A stretch of 64,000 nucleotides of DNA. Source: Strigamia acuminata (lineage: Eukaryota > Arthropoda > Chilopoda > Geophilomorpha > Linotaeniidae). The position numbers and the translations under genes are program-made. This document shows positions 14,156-31,100 of this stretch, one piece after another (position 1 is the stretch's first letter; every line of letters starts with the position of its first letter). The notes beneath the pieces were generated by a model. The model saw only the letters and a program-made list of their open reading frames with translations. It made no database searches and was not told the origin of the DNA. The stretch covers positions 18,848,001 to 18,912,000 of the forward strand of contig OX442316.1 of NCBI GenBank assembly GCA_949358305.1. The letters are read 5' to 3'.

Positions 14156-14764
14156 ATGTTGTCGAAGGCTGCAATTTTTTCTTTCAACTTGACAAAATGT
14201 TTGGCGAAACGAAACAAATTGAAAACACATTTTTCTACAGAGACATCCACGTGTCCTTTAGCAAACACGAGGGTTCTCGATTTGACCAGGTAGAAATAAA
14301 AATACAAAAAACATGCTATTTGTCGTTACTTGTTCCAGTTTAGTTGTGAACGTAACTTCCGGTCGGCACGTGTGAAAACATCCATTCACAACTATATTGG
14401 AATTTGTAAAAAAAAAAATTCGTATTTATTTTTATATTTTGTAATTCAGGATTCTGGCCGGTCCTTTTTGCACGATGATTCTCGGCGATTTAGGAGCTGA
14501 AGTAATTAAAGTTGAAAAACCCGGTTCGTATTTGATAGTCCAAATATTTCATATATTTTAAAACGAATATTTAATTTTTCTAGGTAGCGGAGACGACACT
14601 CGAAGTTGGGGACCACCATTTGTAAATGGAGAAAGTTGTTACTTTATCGCGGTTAATCGAAATAAAATGGTGAAAAGGTTTATTTTTATAAAACATTTTT
14701 TTCAATTTACTAAATTTTCGACTATTTCAGAGTATTGCGGTTAATCTAAAACACGAGTCGGGCA
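14156..14764 (+). pseudogene. 5' fragment of SUGCT-like CoA-transferase
   Basis: The first three coding exons (14156-14289, 14450-14523, 14584-14669) and 34 bases of exon 4 (14731-14764) match the complete gene at 39139-41266 with the same splice phases. The sequence breaks off in the codon after ESG and continues directly into direct-repeat copy 2. About 330 residues, including the predicted catalytic Asp, are missing, so no enzyme can be made. Confidence 0.9.
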
Positions 14765-14765
14765 C

Positions 14766-15988
14766 TTTACACACCTTAAATTAAAAAGTTAATCGACAAT
14801 TTGAACAGCACTCGGGGACCACACGCAGTATTCATGAGTTAATGTTAGAGCACAATGAGTGGCGCCACCCCTGAATGAAACTTAAAATCTCCGAGAGGAT
14901 CCGGAAACTGCTAAAATATTGTGATAGAAAAAAAAATAGAGAAATAAATGTAAATACGGGTCTGAAATCTCAATGTCTGGGAATTGATAATTCAAGCAGT
15001 CGCATTTGAAAAAGCAATTTGCTAGTGGACACTCTTTAGTGTACATTGGCATTCGTCTTTGGCACGCACTCGAATAAACTCAATTGCTCGTTTCCGTTTT
15101 TATTTTCGTGATAAATCTTGTAAAATTGTTTGCTTACATTTGCATTACTGCCTAATAGGTTCCTGCAATCGGAGGCGTATTTTCGATCGAAAATAGCGTT
15201 TCAAATTTCGCAAGATGTATGTTCTGAGTGTCTTGCATTTTTACTTCTCCTTTTTCTCTTCTGGCAGTAGTCGTTTGGAACGAGAGTTGGTAATGGCGTT
15301 CGCGTGTATCCAACGACAGGATGACAAAGTAGGCCCTCGTCACTCGCCGTGACGAGGGCATAAAGTACTCTTTCTCTCTCTCGCTCTCTCACTCTACACA
15401 CCTAAACCGATAACCTTAAATCTTGATGAATAAGAATAAGCTGTTGCTTCGCTTTTCCGTATTAATTCTTGAAATGACCGACACCAACTTTGATTTGTTG
15501 GTTCAATTTAAAACACCGAAATGGACCCCTGTTACACATTATGACTCAATAAAACAAAAGGGATTGCTATTGGATTAATTACCCGTTTCAACACTTCTTC
15601 GTTTTCCACGTTCTCCATCGGCATCTGTAATCGAAAAGAAATAAAAACCACCGTCAGCAAAAAATCATAAACTAACCAATATCAGTTGTTTTGTTTCGAT
15701 CAATTTGCTATTGTTGCACAATATTTCCAAGATGTCTACCGCATAGTTTTGAATTTGTCACGTGATATTTGCTCGTCCAATCAGAAATGTCACGTGGCAT
15801 ACCATAAACGGAAGTGAACGATAACGCTACGAAGAAAAAAGACCCGAATTTTTACCACAAAGTTATGTATAATTATTAATACGGGTTGGACCGTACAAAA
15901 TAAATAAGGAAACAAACTCCAGCAAAAAGAAAGGAACGGTCGTTAGTTTCATCTCTGTCGTGATTGGGCTGGTAAAGCCACGTGATTA
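14766..15988. repeat. 1.2-kb direct repeat, copy 2
   Basis: Second copy of 8693-9921, including the hairpin (15333-15359), the short minus-strand exon (15583-15624) and the CACGTG boxes. Its left edge coincides exactly with the truncation of the SUGCT fragment, so it marks the inner breakpoint of the inverted duplication. Confidence 0.9.
15583..15624 (-). CDS. Possible first coding exon (direct-repeat copy 2)
   Basis: Paralogue of 9516-9557 with 14 codons (MPMENVENEEVLKR), an ATG right after an acceptor-like ATTACAG, and a GTAATT donor. No further exon was identified. Confidence 0.3.
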
Positions 15989-16206
15989 AAAAAAGCATAC
16001 GACACGCACAAACGTTGTTTTAAGAAACTTTTATTTAACTCCCACTGTGCAATATAGAATATACAATAAACGTTTAATTTTAAATATTTGTGTGTGCGCA
16101 ACAATACAACGATCAAATTAGAATAAATGTACTTTGTGTTTTCTTTTAACAACATTCAATATATCATTTGCATACTCAAACATAATTTAATTTGGGTTGA
16201 CCAGTC

Positions 16207-16246
<40 letters not shown>

Positions 16247-16395
16247 AATACTCATATAAGTGGTGCATTTCTCGAAGAAATAGCGAAATTGTCGAATGTC
16301 GATGACTAGAAAAGCTGATATTAAGTTAAGTATACGTATATACGTATTTTTGGCGCCCAAGCCCCAAACGTCAAACTCAACAATTAATTGATTCC
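15989..16395. other. Spacer and likely 3' UTR of INPP1, with (AAT)n tract
   Basis: No coding sequence was seen. It lies directly downstream of the INPP1 stop codon on the minus strand and holds an uninterrupted AAT tract at 16208-16241. Confidence 0.6.
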
Positions 16396-17735
16396 TTACA
16401 AAGCAGTGGTGGTTTCAGGCTTCAACATGGCGATGATTTCCTTCAAAGTTTGTACATTTCTGTACGTAATAATTCCGCCAACGTTGCTCCACTGCTCACC
16501 GCCGCTCGAGCCGACATTGCCGACCGTGTTGTATTGCAGCTCGTAATTGGGCGGCACCCGGTCGCCCTTGCTCGAGCCCGACAGCTCGTCCGTCATTGCT
16601 TTTTCGTAATTGACCACCCCGCCGCCGAGAGCGCGCAACAAGGCGTGGGGAGCGCAACAGTCCCACTTGTACGTCGTCCCTTTAGACAAGATGTACGCGT
16701 CTGCCAACCCCAACGCGATGCATAACTGTTTGTAGCCGGCGCCGGCCGCGAACACGAGTTCGCAGTTTGGCTTCAACGCGGCCTTCAGTTTCTCCGATTC
16801 GGAGCCGCTCGTGATAACGATTTTGCGGAGGCCGTTTCTGTTTTGAATCGACGAACCCACGATGGACGTTACTCGCACGTTTCCGTAGCAAATCCCCCAA
16901 AATAAACGTCCGCTCGACCTTAAAGAGAAGAAAATTCAATTAATTTGAATTAATTTTAGTCGTAGCGATTATACTTGCTCTTCTCCGTGTAATTATAAAA
17001 CGGTTGGTTGACGACTCCGATTATAGGTTGTCCGGAACTACGATCGTAAGCACCTATTAAAACGGTAACGCATTGGAGACCGGAGGAATGAATACCGTAG
17101 GAATTGCACTCTTCGTCTTTTCCGTGAATGTATTCGGCGGTGGAATCTAATTTTAAATCAATCAATTGAAGCGATTAAACAGAACGAGTGTTGAATTACC
17201 AATCGGATCGATCCAAATTCCCATGTTGGAAATGGGTAAATTTAAGGAGAGCGTTTTAAGAAAATCGCACAATTTCGTGTCCACTTGATCGTGAACGGCA
17301 GTCGCTAATAAATTGGCAGCCGTCACGTTTCCATCCAAAACCGTAGCGAGCAAACGCGCCGTTTCTTCTACGCTGCTCGCTATTTTAACGGTTATTTTAT
17401 CACCAAGTGTGTTGGTGAATTCATTGCTTTCTTCCCCTTTGATGTGCGCTGCGATTTCTGGGAACTGAAATAATAATTTGTAAATTAATTACATTAATAC
17501 AATTTGCAAATTAATTAAATTTAAATTCAACCTGTTGGCTCAGGTCGTGTTTCACGGTTTCTTGAATTAAAACATCCGCCAGGGTTTTGAAATCTTGATA
17601 AAATCGTTTGTTTTTCTCGTCGTCTTTCTTCTCTTCGATAAGCAGATTAAATAACTCTTCTTCTTGGCGAATCGTTCGTGCTATGTGCGCAGCCTTTTCG
17701 GACGAATTGATCAATGCTTGAATGAATGAAGCCAT
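16396..17735 (-). CDS. INPP1: Inositol polyphosphate 1-phosphatase
   Basis: Four exons, 17532-17735, 17200-17464, 16975-17146 and 16396-16918, give 387 residues, close to vertebrate INPP1. The enzyme removes the 1-phosphate from inositol 1,4-bisphosphate and 1,3,4-trisphosphate in the cytosol and belongs to the Mg-dependent, lithium-sensitive FIG/IMPase superfamily. Family marks: N-terminal SEKAAHIAR and LLIEEKK, FKTLADVLIQE, the metal-site Glu in GEESNEF, the signature WIDPIDSTAEYI (split by intron 2, about residues 152-161), GLQCVTVLIGAYD, and the C-terminal KWDCCAPHALLRALGGG with the metal-binding Asp near residue 300. All splice phases fit. A TTTTTGTAG acceptor eight bases before the ATG suggests a 5' UTR intron. 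It is divergent from the MPLKIP-like gene. Confidence 0.95.
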
Positions 17736-18349
17736 TTCTTGCGCTACAAAAATTTGTAAAAAATAAAAATAAAAGAAAATAAAAAGAAAAGTGTCAATTT
17801 GATGTTATGATTCGATTCTTGCAATCATTGGCTTACCATAACAAAATACTCTTCGTTGGGAGATTCAAATTTGTGTCGAATAGAATTTCCGATCGCTACA
17901 TAGTTGTTTGAGTGAATAAAAATACGATCGCCACCATAATTATTACATCACACTTCACAAACGCATCTTCTTCATCAACTGCGGACCATTTCACCGCCAC
18001 TACTACAGAGCGAGCTTGAATGTGACGACATCATTTCCATCCACTATCCACAGATCGATGCACAAACATTTTTTTGTTTATAGTAATTATTATTTTTTAT
18101 TTAAAATCAAATTCTTCATATTTTTCATAAAATTTAAGTATTTGCAAGTTCGTTGCACTATTAACTTTGATTTCCCTAAATACGTACATGATTCGTAATG
18201 GGGTATCCGTCTGCGGCTAGACTCGGACTTGTCAGATTTAGTTATGGCGGTTTGCACTTCCGGCGAAGGTTGTTCGTAAACGTTTTAAGTTTATTATTCA
18301 TTATTTTATTAAGAATTATATTTGAAATCATATTTTTAAATTGATTAAC

Positions 18350-18966
18350 ATGGACAGAAGAAGTTTTGACGGTCCCCGGTTCCGAATGCACGGATCATCA
18401 CCGTACGGACCCTCTCCAACACCTTTTTCGCCCGGCTCGCCACGATTTTTAAACCCATGGCCTCATTCGCCCACATTTCGTCAACAATACATACCTCACT
18501 GCAGCAGTTCGTACGGACAGCCGGTGTCGCAGAGCACACCAAACAGTGGCCAGAACGACACGAGGTGGCAGCGCGGATATCCGAAGAAACCTAAAGTAAA
18601 TTGGATCGTATTTGTAATCGACACATTGTACAATTAAATTAATCTCCAATTTTTGTTTACCTTTATAGCGCGGATATTACGGGAGAGACGAAAGCATCGA
18701 ACAGTACGTCAAGGACTCGATGTTGGAGGACCCTTGGCTGCATTTGGAGAAGAGTGCGAATCGAGAGAAAAGTGCCGATCAATTAAATGTTCAAGTCGGT
18801 TGAGTGTAAATATTAAATAAAGGAAGAGTTTGTGGTTCAACTTTGTTGTTTTATTTAGCACTCGATGGAGTCTAACCACCAGCAGCTGAGTGAGATCAGC
18901 CACCTCGACGGAAGTGCTTGTCAACAAGAGAAAGCTGAAACAACTCGAGGAACTCAAGACGATTGA
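18350..18966 (+). CDS. MPLKIP: MPLKIP/TTDN1-like protein
   Basis: Exon 1 is 18350-18595 and exon 2 is 18669-18794. A tentative exon 3 at 18859-18966 continues in frame, for 159 residues in all. If the weak GTCGGT donor after exon 2 is not used, the protein ends at a TGA four codons later. The N-terminal half is Pro/Ser/Gly/Arg-rich without a fold (SPYGPSPTPFSPGSPRF). The C-terminal part has SIEQYVKDSMLEDPWLHLE, resembling the conserved SMLEDPW-type motif of M-phase-specific PLK1-interacting protein, the gene mutated in non-photosensitive trichothiodystrophy. The identification rests mainly on that motif and on similar size and composition. It converges tail to tail with CDK12. Confidence 0.62.
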
Positions 18967-21397
18967 AAATGAAGACTCGATCCTATTGTTTGTAACATCT
19001 GAAAAGAAACAAAAAAAAAAGATATAAAAATTGTCAAATCATGGAAAAGTATTCATTTAAAAATTATTTTTTTAGTGTATTTGCTGATAATTAAGTTAAA
19101 TAATTGATTTTTAGTGTGAATGCACAGTATGTTTTGTTTAATCGAATTATAAAAATTGATCAAAATGCCAGAAATTGATTATTTCTTCCTTTTTTAAAAA
19201 AAAATGTATATATATATATATATATATCCAAAAACAGAATATTCATCTGTCATTTTTGTCAATTTTTGTTAATTCTAATAAGATATTTGCGAAAACAAGA
19301 GCGAAAACAATAATTTGAAAAATAAAGAATTGTTAATGAACTCGTGGCACTCGAGATCTTGTGTATGATGTATTGATATTATATTCCCACAGAAATCCCC
19401 ATTTTTTTGTGTACATAAGATTTTAACCCATTTCCCATCCACATTTCTAAGTAAATGAGTCGTATTTGTGCGTAATTGCATTTAGACATTGAACGTGTAT
19501 TTGTTTAATTAGGCCAATCGCATCAGTTGATCCAACTCGATGCGTTATCACTAGTTCTTAGAGGCAGTCCAACTTCTCTTTTTCACGATGCATTTCCTTT
19601 TCGTTTTACTCCAACGGTAAGAGATGGAACTTTACGCGAACTGTAGTTTTTGTTTCTAGCCCTACCAAAATTCAAACTTTCTAATTCGCTTTTACTCTCA
19701 AAACTAATATTATTATATTAATATTCTATCTGCATCTCGCCCCTATCATCGCACCATCCTAAACCTCTAATAATAGCGTCGTAATCTCAAGACAGGTGCG
19801 GTATTTCTTCCTAACAATTGCCTTTTCATACATCAATGCAATTCAAACTAGTCACGTGACACGCACGACACCTGTCAACTTTTCTCCCCAAACCAATAAC
19901 TTGTTCAACACACCCACTAACTTTTCAAGAGCTTTCCGAAAATCGCAGCTCTGAATGCAAGTTAAGCAACAAGTGAAAATAAAAACTCCCAGAAAAATTT
20001 AATTTCCTTTAAATTTTAAAAAAAAAGTTGAGTGCCCTTTTGAACCCCATATAAACTGCGTATATATTTTTTAGCTTTGTCAAACTTGTAATTTTCATCA
20101 CTGATCGAAGCCACTACATGACATGCCCTTTTGAACCCCATAGATAATTATTTTTTCATTTCTTTTCGATCGAAGCCACGACAAATTTTATTACATTTTC
20201 AATTGATAAAAATTGACCCAGTAATAGCAAACTTGCACATGTTGGACAAACAAGTTGTATTCGCGCTCATTAAAAAGAAAATATGGCTGCCATCAAGACT
20301 TAGGTCGATTGTTTTGTATTTTTTTTTTCTTTCCTTATTTTCCCACTTTGTGCGCTTCGAATTGTGTTATGTATTGGTTTTTTTTTTCTTTTAAAAGAGG
20401 TATATATAATATGCCCGTAGATTTTTTTTCCAATAACTGAATTTACAACTCTTACCTTTTCTTGATCTTCAAAACATTTTTATTTTACAAATTAAAATCA
20501 AGTTTTAACGCCCAAATCAGGCATCAAAATTTAGGATCCGTCCGAATGCTGCGGCAAAATCTCTATTGCAAGTTTATCCACTTAGATAACACTAAAACGA
20601 TGCGGATGAACGTTTTCGTTTTCGTCGTCGCCCGTCGACCGCTCCGACCGCAAACCGCCATCTTCGTTAAGCCTAACTTGGGTTTAATCAAGATTAACAG
20701 CAGGCTATCAAAATTGTACACAAAAGAAAACACTATCAACACCAAATATGCCTGCAAATCAAACGAGCAAAACAAGATAAAATAATCAAATTTCACAATA
20801 TAAACCGCTGCACAAATTATCAAATCCATTTCCATCCATCTCGTCTAATCGCCAAAGTCATCAAGACCCAACAAAAAAAATCTACTTCAATTTTTAAAAA
20901 ATTAAAAAATTTTGTCCAATACTTTTCCTTTTTTTTTCCATTTCGCATCTTATTTCTTACACCTTACCTTTCTTTCGTTTGGGTCTTGATGCTTATTAGC
21001 TTCACGTTCTTGTGCAATTACAATTTAACACTTATAAAAAAATATTATCACTCCCAAACAAATTTACTTTTCCTTCTTAAAAATCCTACAAACAAGATTT
21101 TTTTCACAGCTTTTTTTGTTCCCACAAGTGCAACTATGACGTCAGAATATTGTCCATCGTAACATATTAAACGAAAATATAGAAGAAAAAAAAAATAGGA
21201 AAAAAAAAATTGGTAAACTATCAATATATTCAATAATCAGTTCACAGTAATGATTTGTAAAATTAATCAAATAAATAAATAAACAAAAACAAAAAAAAAT
21301 ATCTCGACTTCTCCCTTCATCTCCTTTCATTTCATCTCATCTCACCCGTAGGAACACGGAAATCGGAAATCGAAACCAACGACGGTTTCCTCACATT
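18967..21397. other. AT-rich spacer, probably including the CDK12 3' UTR
   Basis: No coding exons were recognised. The right part presumably holds the minus-strand 3' UTR of CDK12, which ends at 21398. A (TA)n tract occurs at about 19208-19227. Many A/T runs give only chance frames. A TCACGTGA box lies near 19855. Confidence 0.55.
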
Positions 21398-25991
<4,594 letters not shown>

Positions 25992-26666
25992 GTTTACGCT
26001 CGGAATGAATGTGTTTGGCGGTGATATCTTGAAAGGTTCAACGATTACTATGCGCCGCTTTCAAAACAACAAATGGCCGCCATTGCTAAGTCGCCATCTT
26101 TGCTTCCTTGAGATCTTTTACCTTTTTGAGGCGTTGTCTTCATTTACAGCGCTCGATTGTCCACGTTGACTTGGCGATCGCCTTCTCGGTGTCGGGCACG
26201 AACGATTGGTGCAAATATTACGCCGCCTCGACGTAAACGATACGAACTGCGAACGTTCAGTTTGTACGGCCGTGACGTTGTAATTTTTTCAGACAATAGT
26301 TTTAGCCATTTACATTTTCAAATTTACAACTTTCTTTTCATTCTTCTTTGAGAAACGATTAATATTTCGATCTCAAAGTTAATTTAGGAAAAATTTTGAT
26401 CAGATGATTAAGATTTTTTAGGATTGCATTAGCCGCACGAAAAACAGTGCTGCAACCAAAATTGCGAACAAAACGCCATGACGTCATCTCACGAATACGT
26501 TCTTATCGGCGAGATTAAACGAGACTTGGGTCGAGCGCCATTTTCAAATACATACAAAGCATTAATTTTATTTTCAAACTAAATAAAAGCACTACTGTAC
26601 TCGATGAACTGACAAACTCATCGCATGGTCACTATTAGAAACATTAATAAAACAAAAGGAATGTAC

Positions 26667-26712
<46 letters not shown>

Positions 26713-27024
26713 TAATTATAATACAGGCACTTAATCAAAGTGATCTCACTTTTAAACGTACAACAAAAGCGCTCGCACATAAAACGGAACAAAACAAATG
26801 AGTAACCCATTCTGTACAGAGCCCGATTCTTTTGCCAGTTTGTGTTAGTTTTTTTTTTATATTTATATATATATTTATATGTATATTTAATAAAATGAAT
26901 AAGGCAACAAGTCCTCGGACCATCAGCTACGAAAATACGTACATACATTTTTCGGCTTCCAAATTTGCATCTGAATTACAACTAATAAATTCCATTTCTC
27001 ATCGTCGAACAAAAATGGAGAAGT
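25992..27024. other. CDK12 promoter side and FMNL 3' UTR, with (AAT)n tract
   Basis: No exon was seen. The left part is the 5' flank of CDK12. The right part should contain the minus-strand FMNL 3' UTR. An AAT tract at about 26668-26711 makes a long poly-Ile frame that is not a gene. TATATA-type repeats occur near 26860-26890. Confidence 0.6.
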
Positions 27025-28105
27025 TCAAACATTCATTTCGTCCATGGTTCGAGAAAGGCGAACATTTTCTTGCCGGCGCCGCTGACTTCGTCTCACTGCA
27101 TCGGCTCGCCGATAAGGTTCATTTTTCAGTCCTACAAATATTGAAAAGTAAACAAAATGGCGCCTTTTTTAATTAATTAATTTTATTTTCATTATATTTT
27201 CAATTTTACCCAGTAGAATGTCTTCTAAAGCGCCGTTGTAAACTTCATCCTGCTTTAGTAATTTCTTTTCTTTGACTAGTTGAGCTTTGCTCTTCAGTTC
27301 GCTGATGACAGCATCCTGGTGCACTTTTTTGTTTAATTTATTCTTCTGCGCCACTTCTTCGGCGTTGGCGTTACTTTGCGCCACTTTGGCAGCTTGTTCC
27401 AATTTTTTCCTGTTTTCGTTTTCGAGTTCGGCCAACTGAGGAATTTAGTTGTCAATTTTAAGTTTTGAATTTGTTTTAAATTAATTTTTCTACTAAATAC
27501 TTTGAAAGCTTTGGAGAATCGGACGAATAGACCAAAAAAGGTGTTTGCCGCCAACGTTCGCGGACTTTCCCCAAAATATTCTACCGCATCCGCAAAAGAA
27601 TCCTAAAATTATCGACAAATAATATTTAAAATAATTTATAATAATGCCGGTAAGTTGTCAATAAAAATTTGTCTTTGATTTACTTGGGCCGTTTTGACTT
27701 CACTTTGAAGTTTGCGCAGTTTGTCTTCGCTTCCAGCAAGGAATTCTTTCAAAATGGAATTATCTTTAAAGTCTTTTCGAAGTTCGTATTCTTTCTTCGT
27801 CAGATCCATGCCTTTTTCAAGTTCGTAGATATCGGTAGTAATATTTTCGAGAGAAACTATGTAATAAAGTTGACAATTTAGTCATTAGAATTGAATTAGC
27901 AACGCTCGAGCCCCCAAAATGACACGAGTTTATTCTCATTCAATACCTGTTGAAGCTTTCTCAACAAATCTTAACTCCGAATCGAACGTGGCAAGATCTG
28001 AGAATTTCTTTTTAATCGTATCCACGATGTAATGCATCAACGACATTCGTTTATCGGCAGATTTTGTATCCAATAACTAAATAAATAAAAAGAAAGAAAG
28101 AAAAA

Positions 28106-28140
<35 letters not shown>

Positions 28141-31100
28141 GCGCATTATTCGGTAGACTTACAACATCCAAACTCTGCAGTTTAAATCCGTAGGCCGGAC
28201 CGCGCTTGTTGCTGTTTAAATAATTTCCAAACGCCAATATTACCTGAAAAAGTGAAATATGAAAATTTTGCTTCAAAATATGTTTTTCTTTAATTTTTAC
28301 CTCTAAAACTTTTTTAATCTTTTTAGAATTGCGAATTGATCGTGCTGCAGCAATGACCGCATGAATTTGCTAATTCAAAATAAAAAAAAATTAATTCATT
28401 ACAGACTCATTCTCGATGTAATTAATAACATTTACCGGTGTAATCAGATGAATATTATCGTGAAAATTGCCCATGTAGCTCATTATGTTTAATTTTTGAG
28501 CCAACCGCTCTACTTTACTCAACTGGTGAAATACAAAACAAACAAATAAATCAATAAATGCCAATCAAATCTATTCACCAACGCACCTGCAACAGAAATT
28601 TATCTTCATCGGTTAGAGAATTCACCGGTTTCCTATCTCGCTCGTACTCTTTATACGCCTTTGACTAAACACAAAATAAAATAAATAAATAAATATTCGT
28701 TATAGAACGACCAATTTCAGTCCCACTTACTTCTTGGTCCGTAGGAACCATCCGCTGTAAAACTTCGACCAAATCCAATTGAAGATTTTTCAAATCGAGG
28801 CCGTTGATACCTCGCAAAACAACATCAAATGGCATATCAATTTTTCTCCGCGAAATAGCTATAAAAAAAAATAACAAAAATAACAAGATCAATTTTTTCA
28901 ATTTTTGTCGTGACGTATTTACCAATATTTCGCAGTCTGTTGTGTTCCAACAAAGTGACTAATTCCGGTCGCTTGAACCTCTTGCTAGCTCTCAACGTGT
29001 CGCCATCCACCTCCGACATACTGGGACCGTTAAATCCAATCTTAAAATACTCTTCAAATTCGTTGAAGTCGATAACCTTTAAATAAAACCAACATTTTTA
29101 ACTGCCTATTTTTAATTTTTAATTTTGTTTTCAACCACCCACATTGAATAATCGGTCGTCGTCCAATTCATTAAACACGGTTCCCTTAACCTGGTTAGGT
29201 TTCAGGGCTATCCAGTTGAGTGTTGGCAGCTTGTATTTTGTTTGCACCCGTCGTTTGATTGTCATAGCTTGGGAAAAAGAATAAAATTATGGCCGATACG
29301 TAGAGAAAAAAAAAGCAATATTTAATTCTTACCGTCACCTGGCGCCGTCATCATGCCCGGGGGGGGAGGAATAATTGGTCCTTTAGTTCCCGGTGGCGGA
29401 GGAGGAGCTGGGGGAGCGGGTGGTTTTGGAACCGCGACACTAGGCAGAGGCGGCGGAGGCGGCGGCGTTAGGGCTGCAATTGCTTCGGTTCCTATGTGGT
29501 CGGTACGATCAACTGCGGCTTTAAGAAATATATTAATTAATGTAGAAAAGGAATGTTCTTTTAAAGAATTAATTTTACCTGATCTTGGTAATGTGTTCTC
29601 TCTACTCTCCAATTCTTGGATCTTGTTTTCTAACAGGGACTGGCGCTGACGCGACTCCAGTTCTTTCGTCGATGCAGCTTCTTTTAAAGCATTCAATTCC
29701 TCGCACATTATTTTGTGTATTTCCTAAAGCAAATTTTTTCATTGAAAAAAATTTTATTTTTATTTTATTTTTATTTTTTTTTTACCATAAACTCGTCTTT
29801 TTCATCCATTAAATTTTGAATGTGCGTTTCCAACTCCACTAGAAATACGAAAAATAATCATTGCAAGTGATTTAAATGCGATTTATTAATCAGTTTTACC
29901 AGTTTTGGCCAACTGTTCGTTTTCCATTTCAAGAATCTGATCGTGTAACTATCAATATTCAAGCAAATGAATTAATACAACTTGTAATTGCTCGGTTTAG
30001 TTTTTAATTTACATGGGATAACTGTTCCTCCAATTCTGCAGCGCGTTCTAATGCGACGATTTTGGTTTCTGAATCTTCCATTAGTGCGGATACATCAAAC
30101 ACGTTATCGAGATACGCAGAAATCTGTACATGGAGTTCCTCGCTTTCCGTATGCCTTAATTTCTAATTTTTAACAAATTAAAATTTAATGATATAAAACA
30201 ATAATGATTTCATTTCTTTCTAAAAACAACCTCTAGATATTCGTCCAGTCTGAGTTGAGTAAACTCGTATTGTAAATGCACTCTAAAATTCATATCTTCG
30301 ACCGAATGAACGATAATATTAATAAATTGCATACACGCCACCTTAAAACGAGTTAAAACAAAAGTTATACCAATATTCCAAACACATTTCGAATAAATTT
30401 ACAAACCATAAATTCAATTTGAAAATTTTCGTAATTCATAAAATAATCCATCAAAGTTTCGAATCTCATTCGCTCGGAACAAACCTGGAAAGAAACAAAC
30501 AATTAAACCGATCAATCATTCAAATAATCAAATAAAATTTCCTTAACGTACTTCTTTGAAATTATCAAACGCATTTAGAATGATTTGATGACCTCCCTTC
30601 ACTAGGCAAATGGCAGCTAACAACTCGAGAACCAACGCTTTCGTTCTCAAACTTTTATGATTGAGACTTAGCGCGATACAATTGATGGCTTCCGTATGTT
30701 CAATAACCATATTGAAACCGTACTAGGAGAAAGAAAAACAATTAAAAAGCCGCACCGACTGAGCTATTTATAAACCAATTACTTTATTATTCATTATCGC
30801 ACGAAGGCACATTATGCACACGTGAACATCATCTTTGGCTTCTCCCATCTTTAACTTCTGACTGTGTTTGGAAGCCCTTCGTAACTTCGGCGTGTCCAAC
30901 TCCATGATCGTCTTCCTTCCAGGAGCCGTGTGACCGTTAGGCACAATGTGATCTAAAGAGTTTTGAAGCGCTCTCGATATGATTTGTTCGTGCCTGAAAT
31001 ACAGAAAGAGTCCAATTTGAGCCTAGGAAATCAATTTTTGCGACGTCATTTCAATATTTATACTTTATACCTTAAATAAACTTGCCGAAATGAAAGGTAA

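Noticed and set aside
16127-16309. Frame with a poly-Asn run
   Set aside because: Produced by the AAT microsatellite downstream of INPP1.
26592-26948. 118-codon minus-strand frame with a poly-Ile run
   Set aside because: Artefact of the (AAT)n tract in the presumed FMNL 3' UTR.
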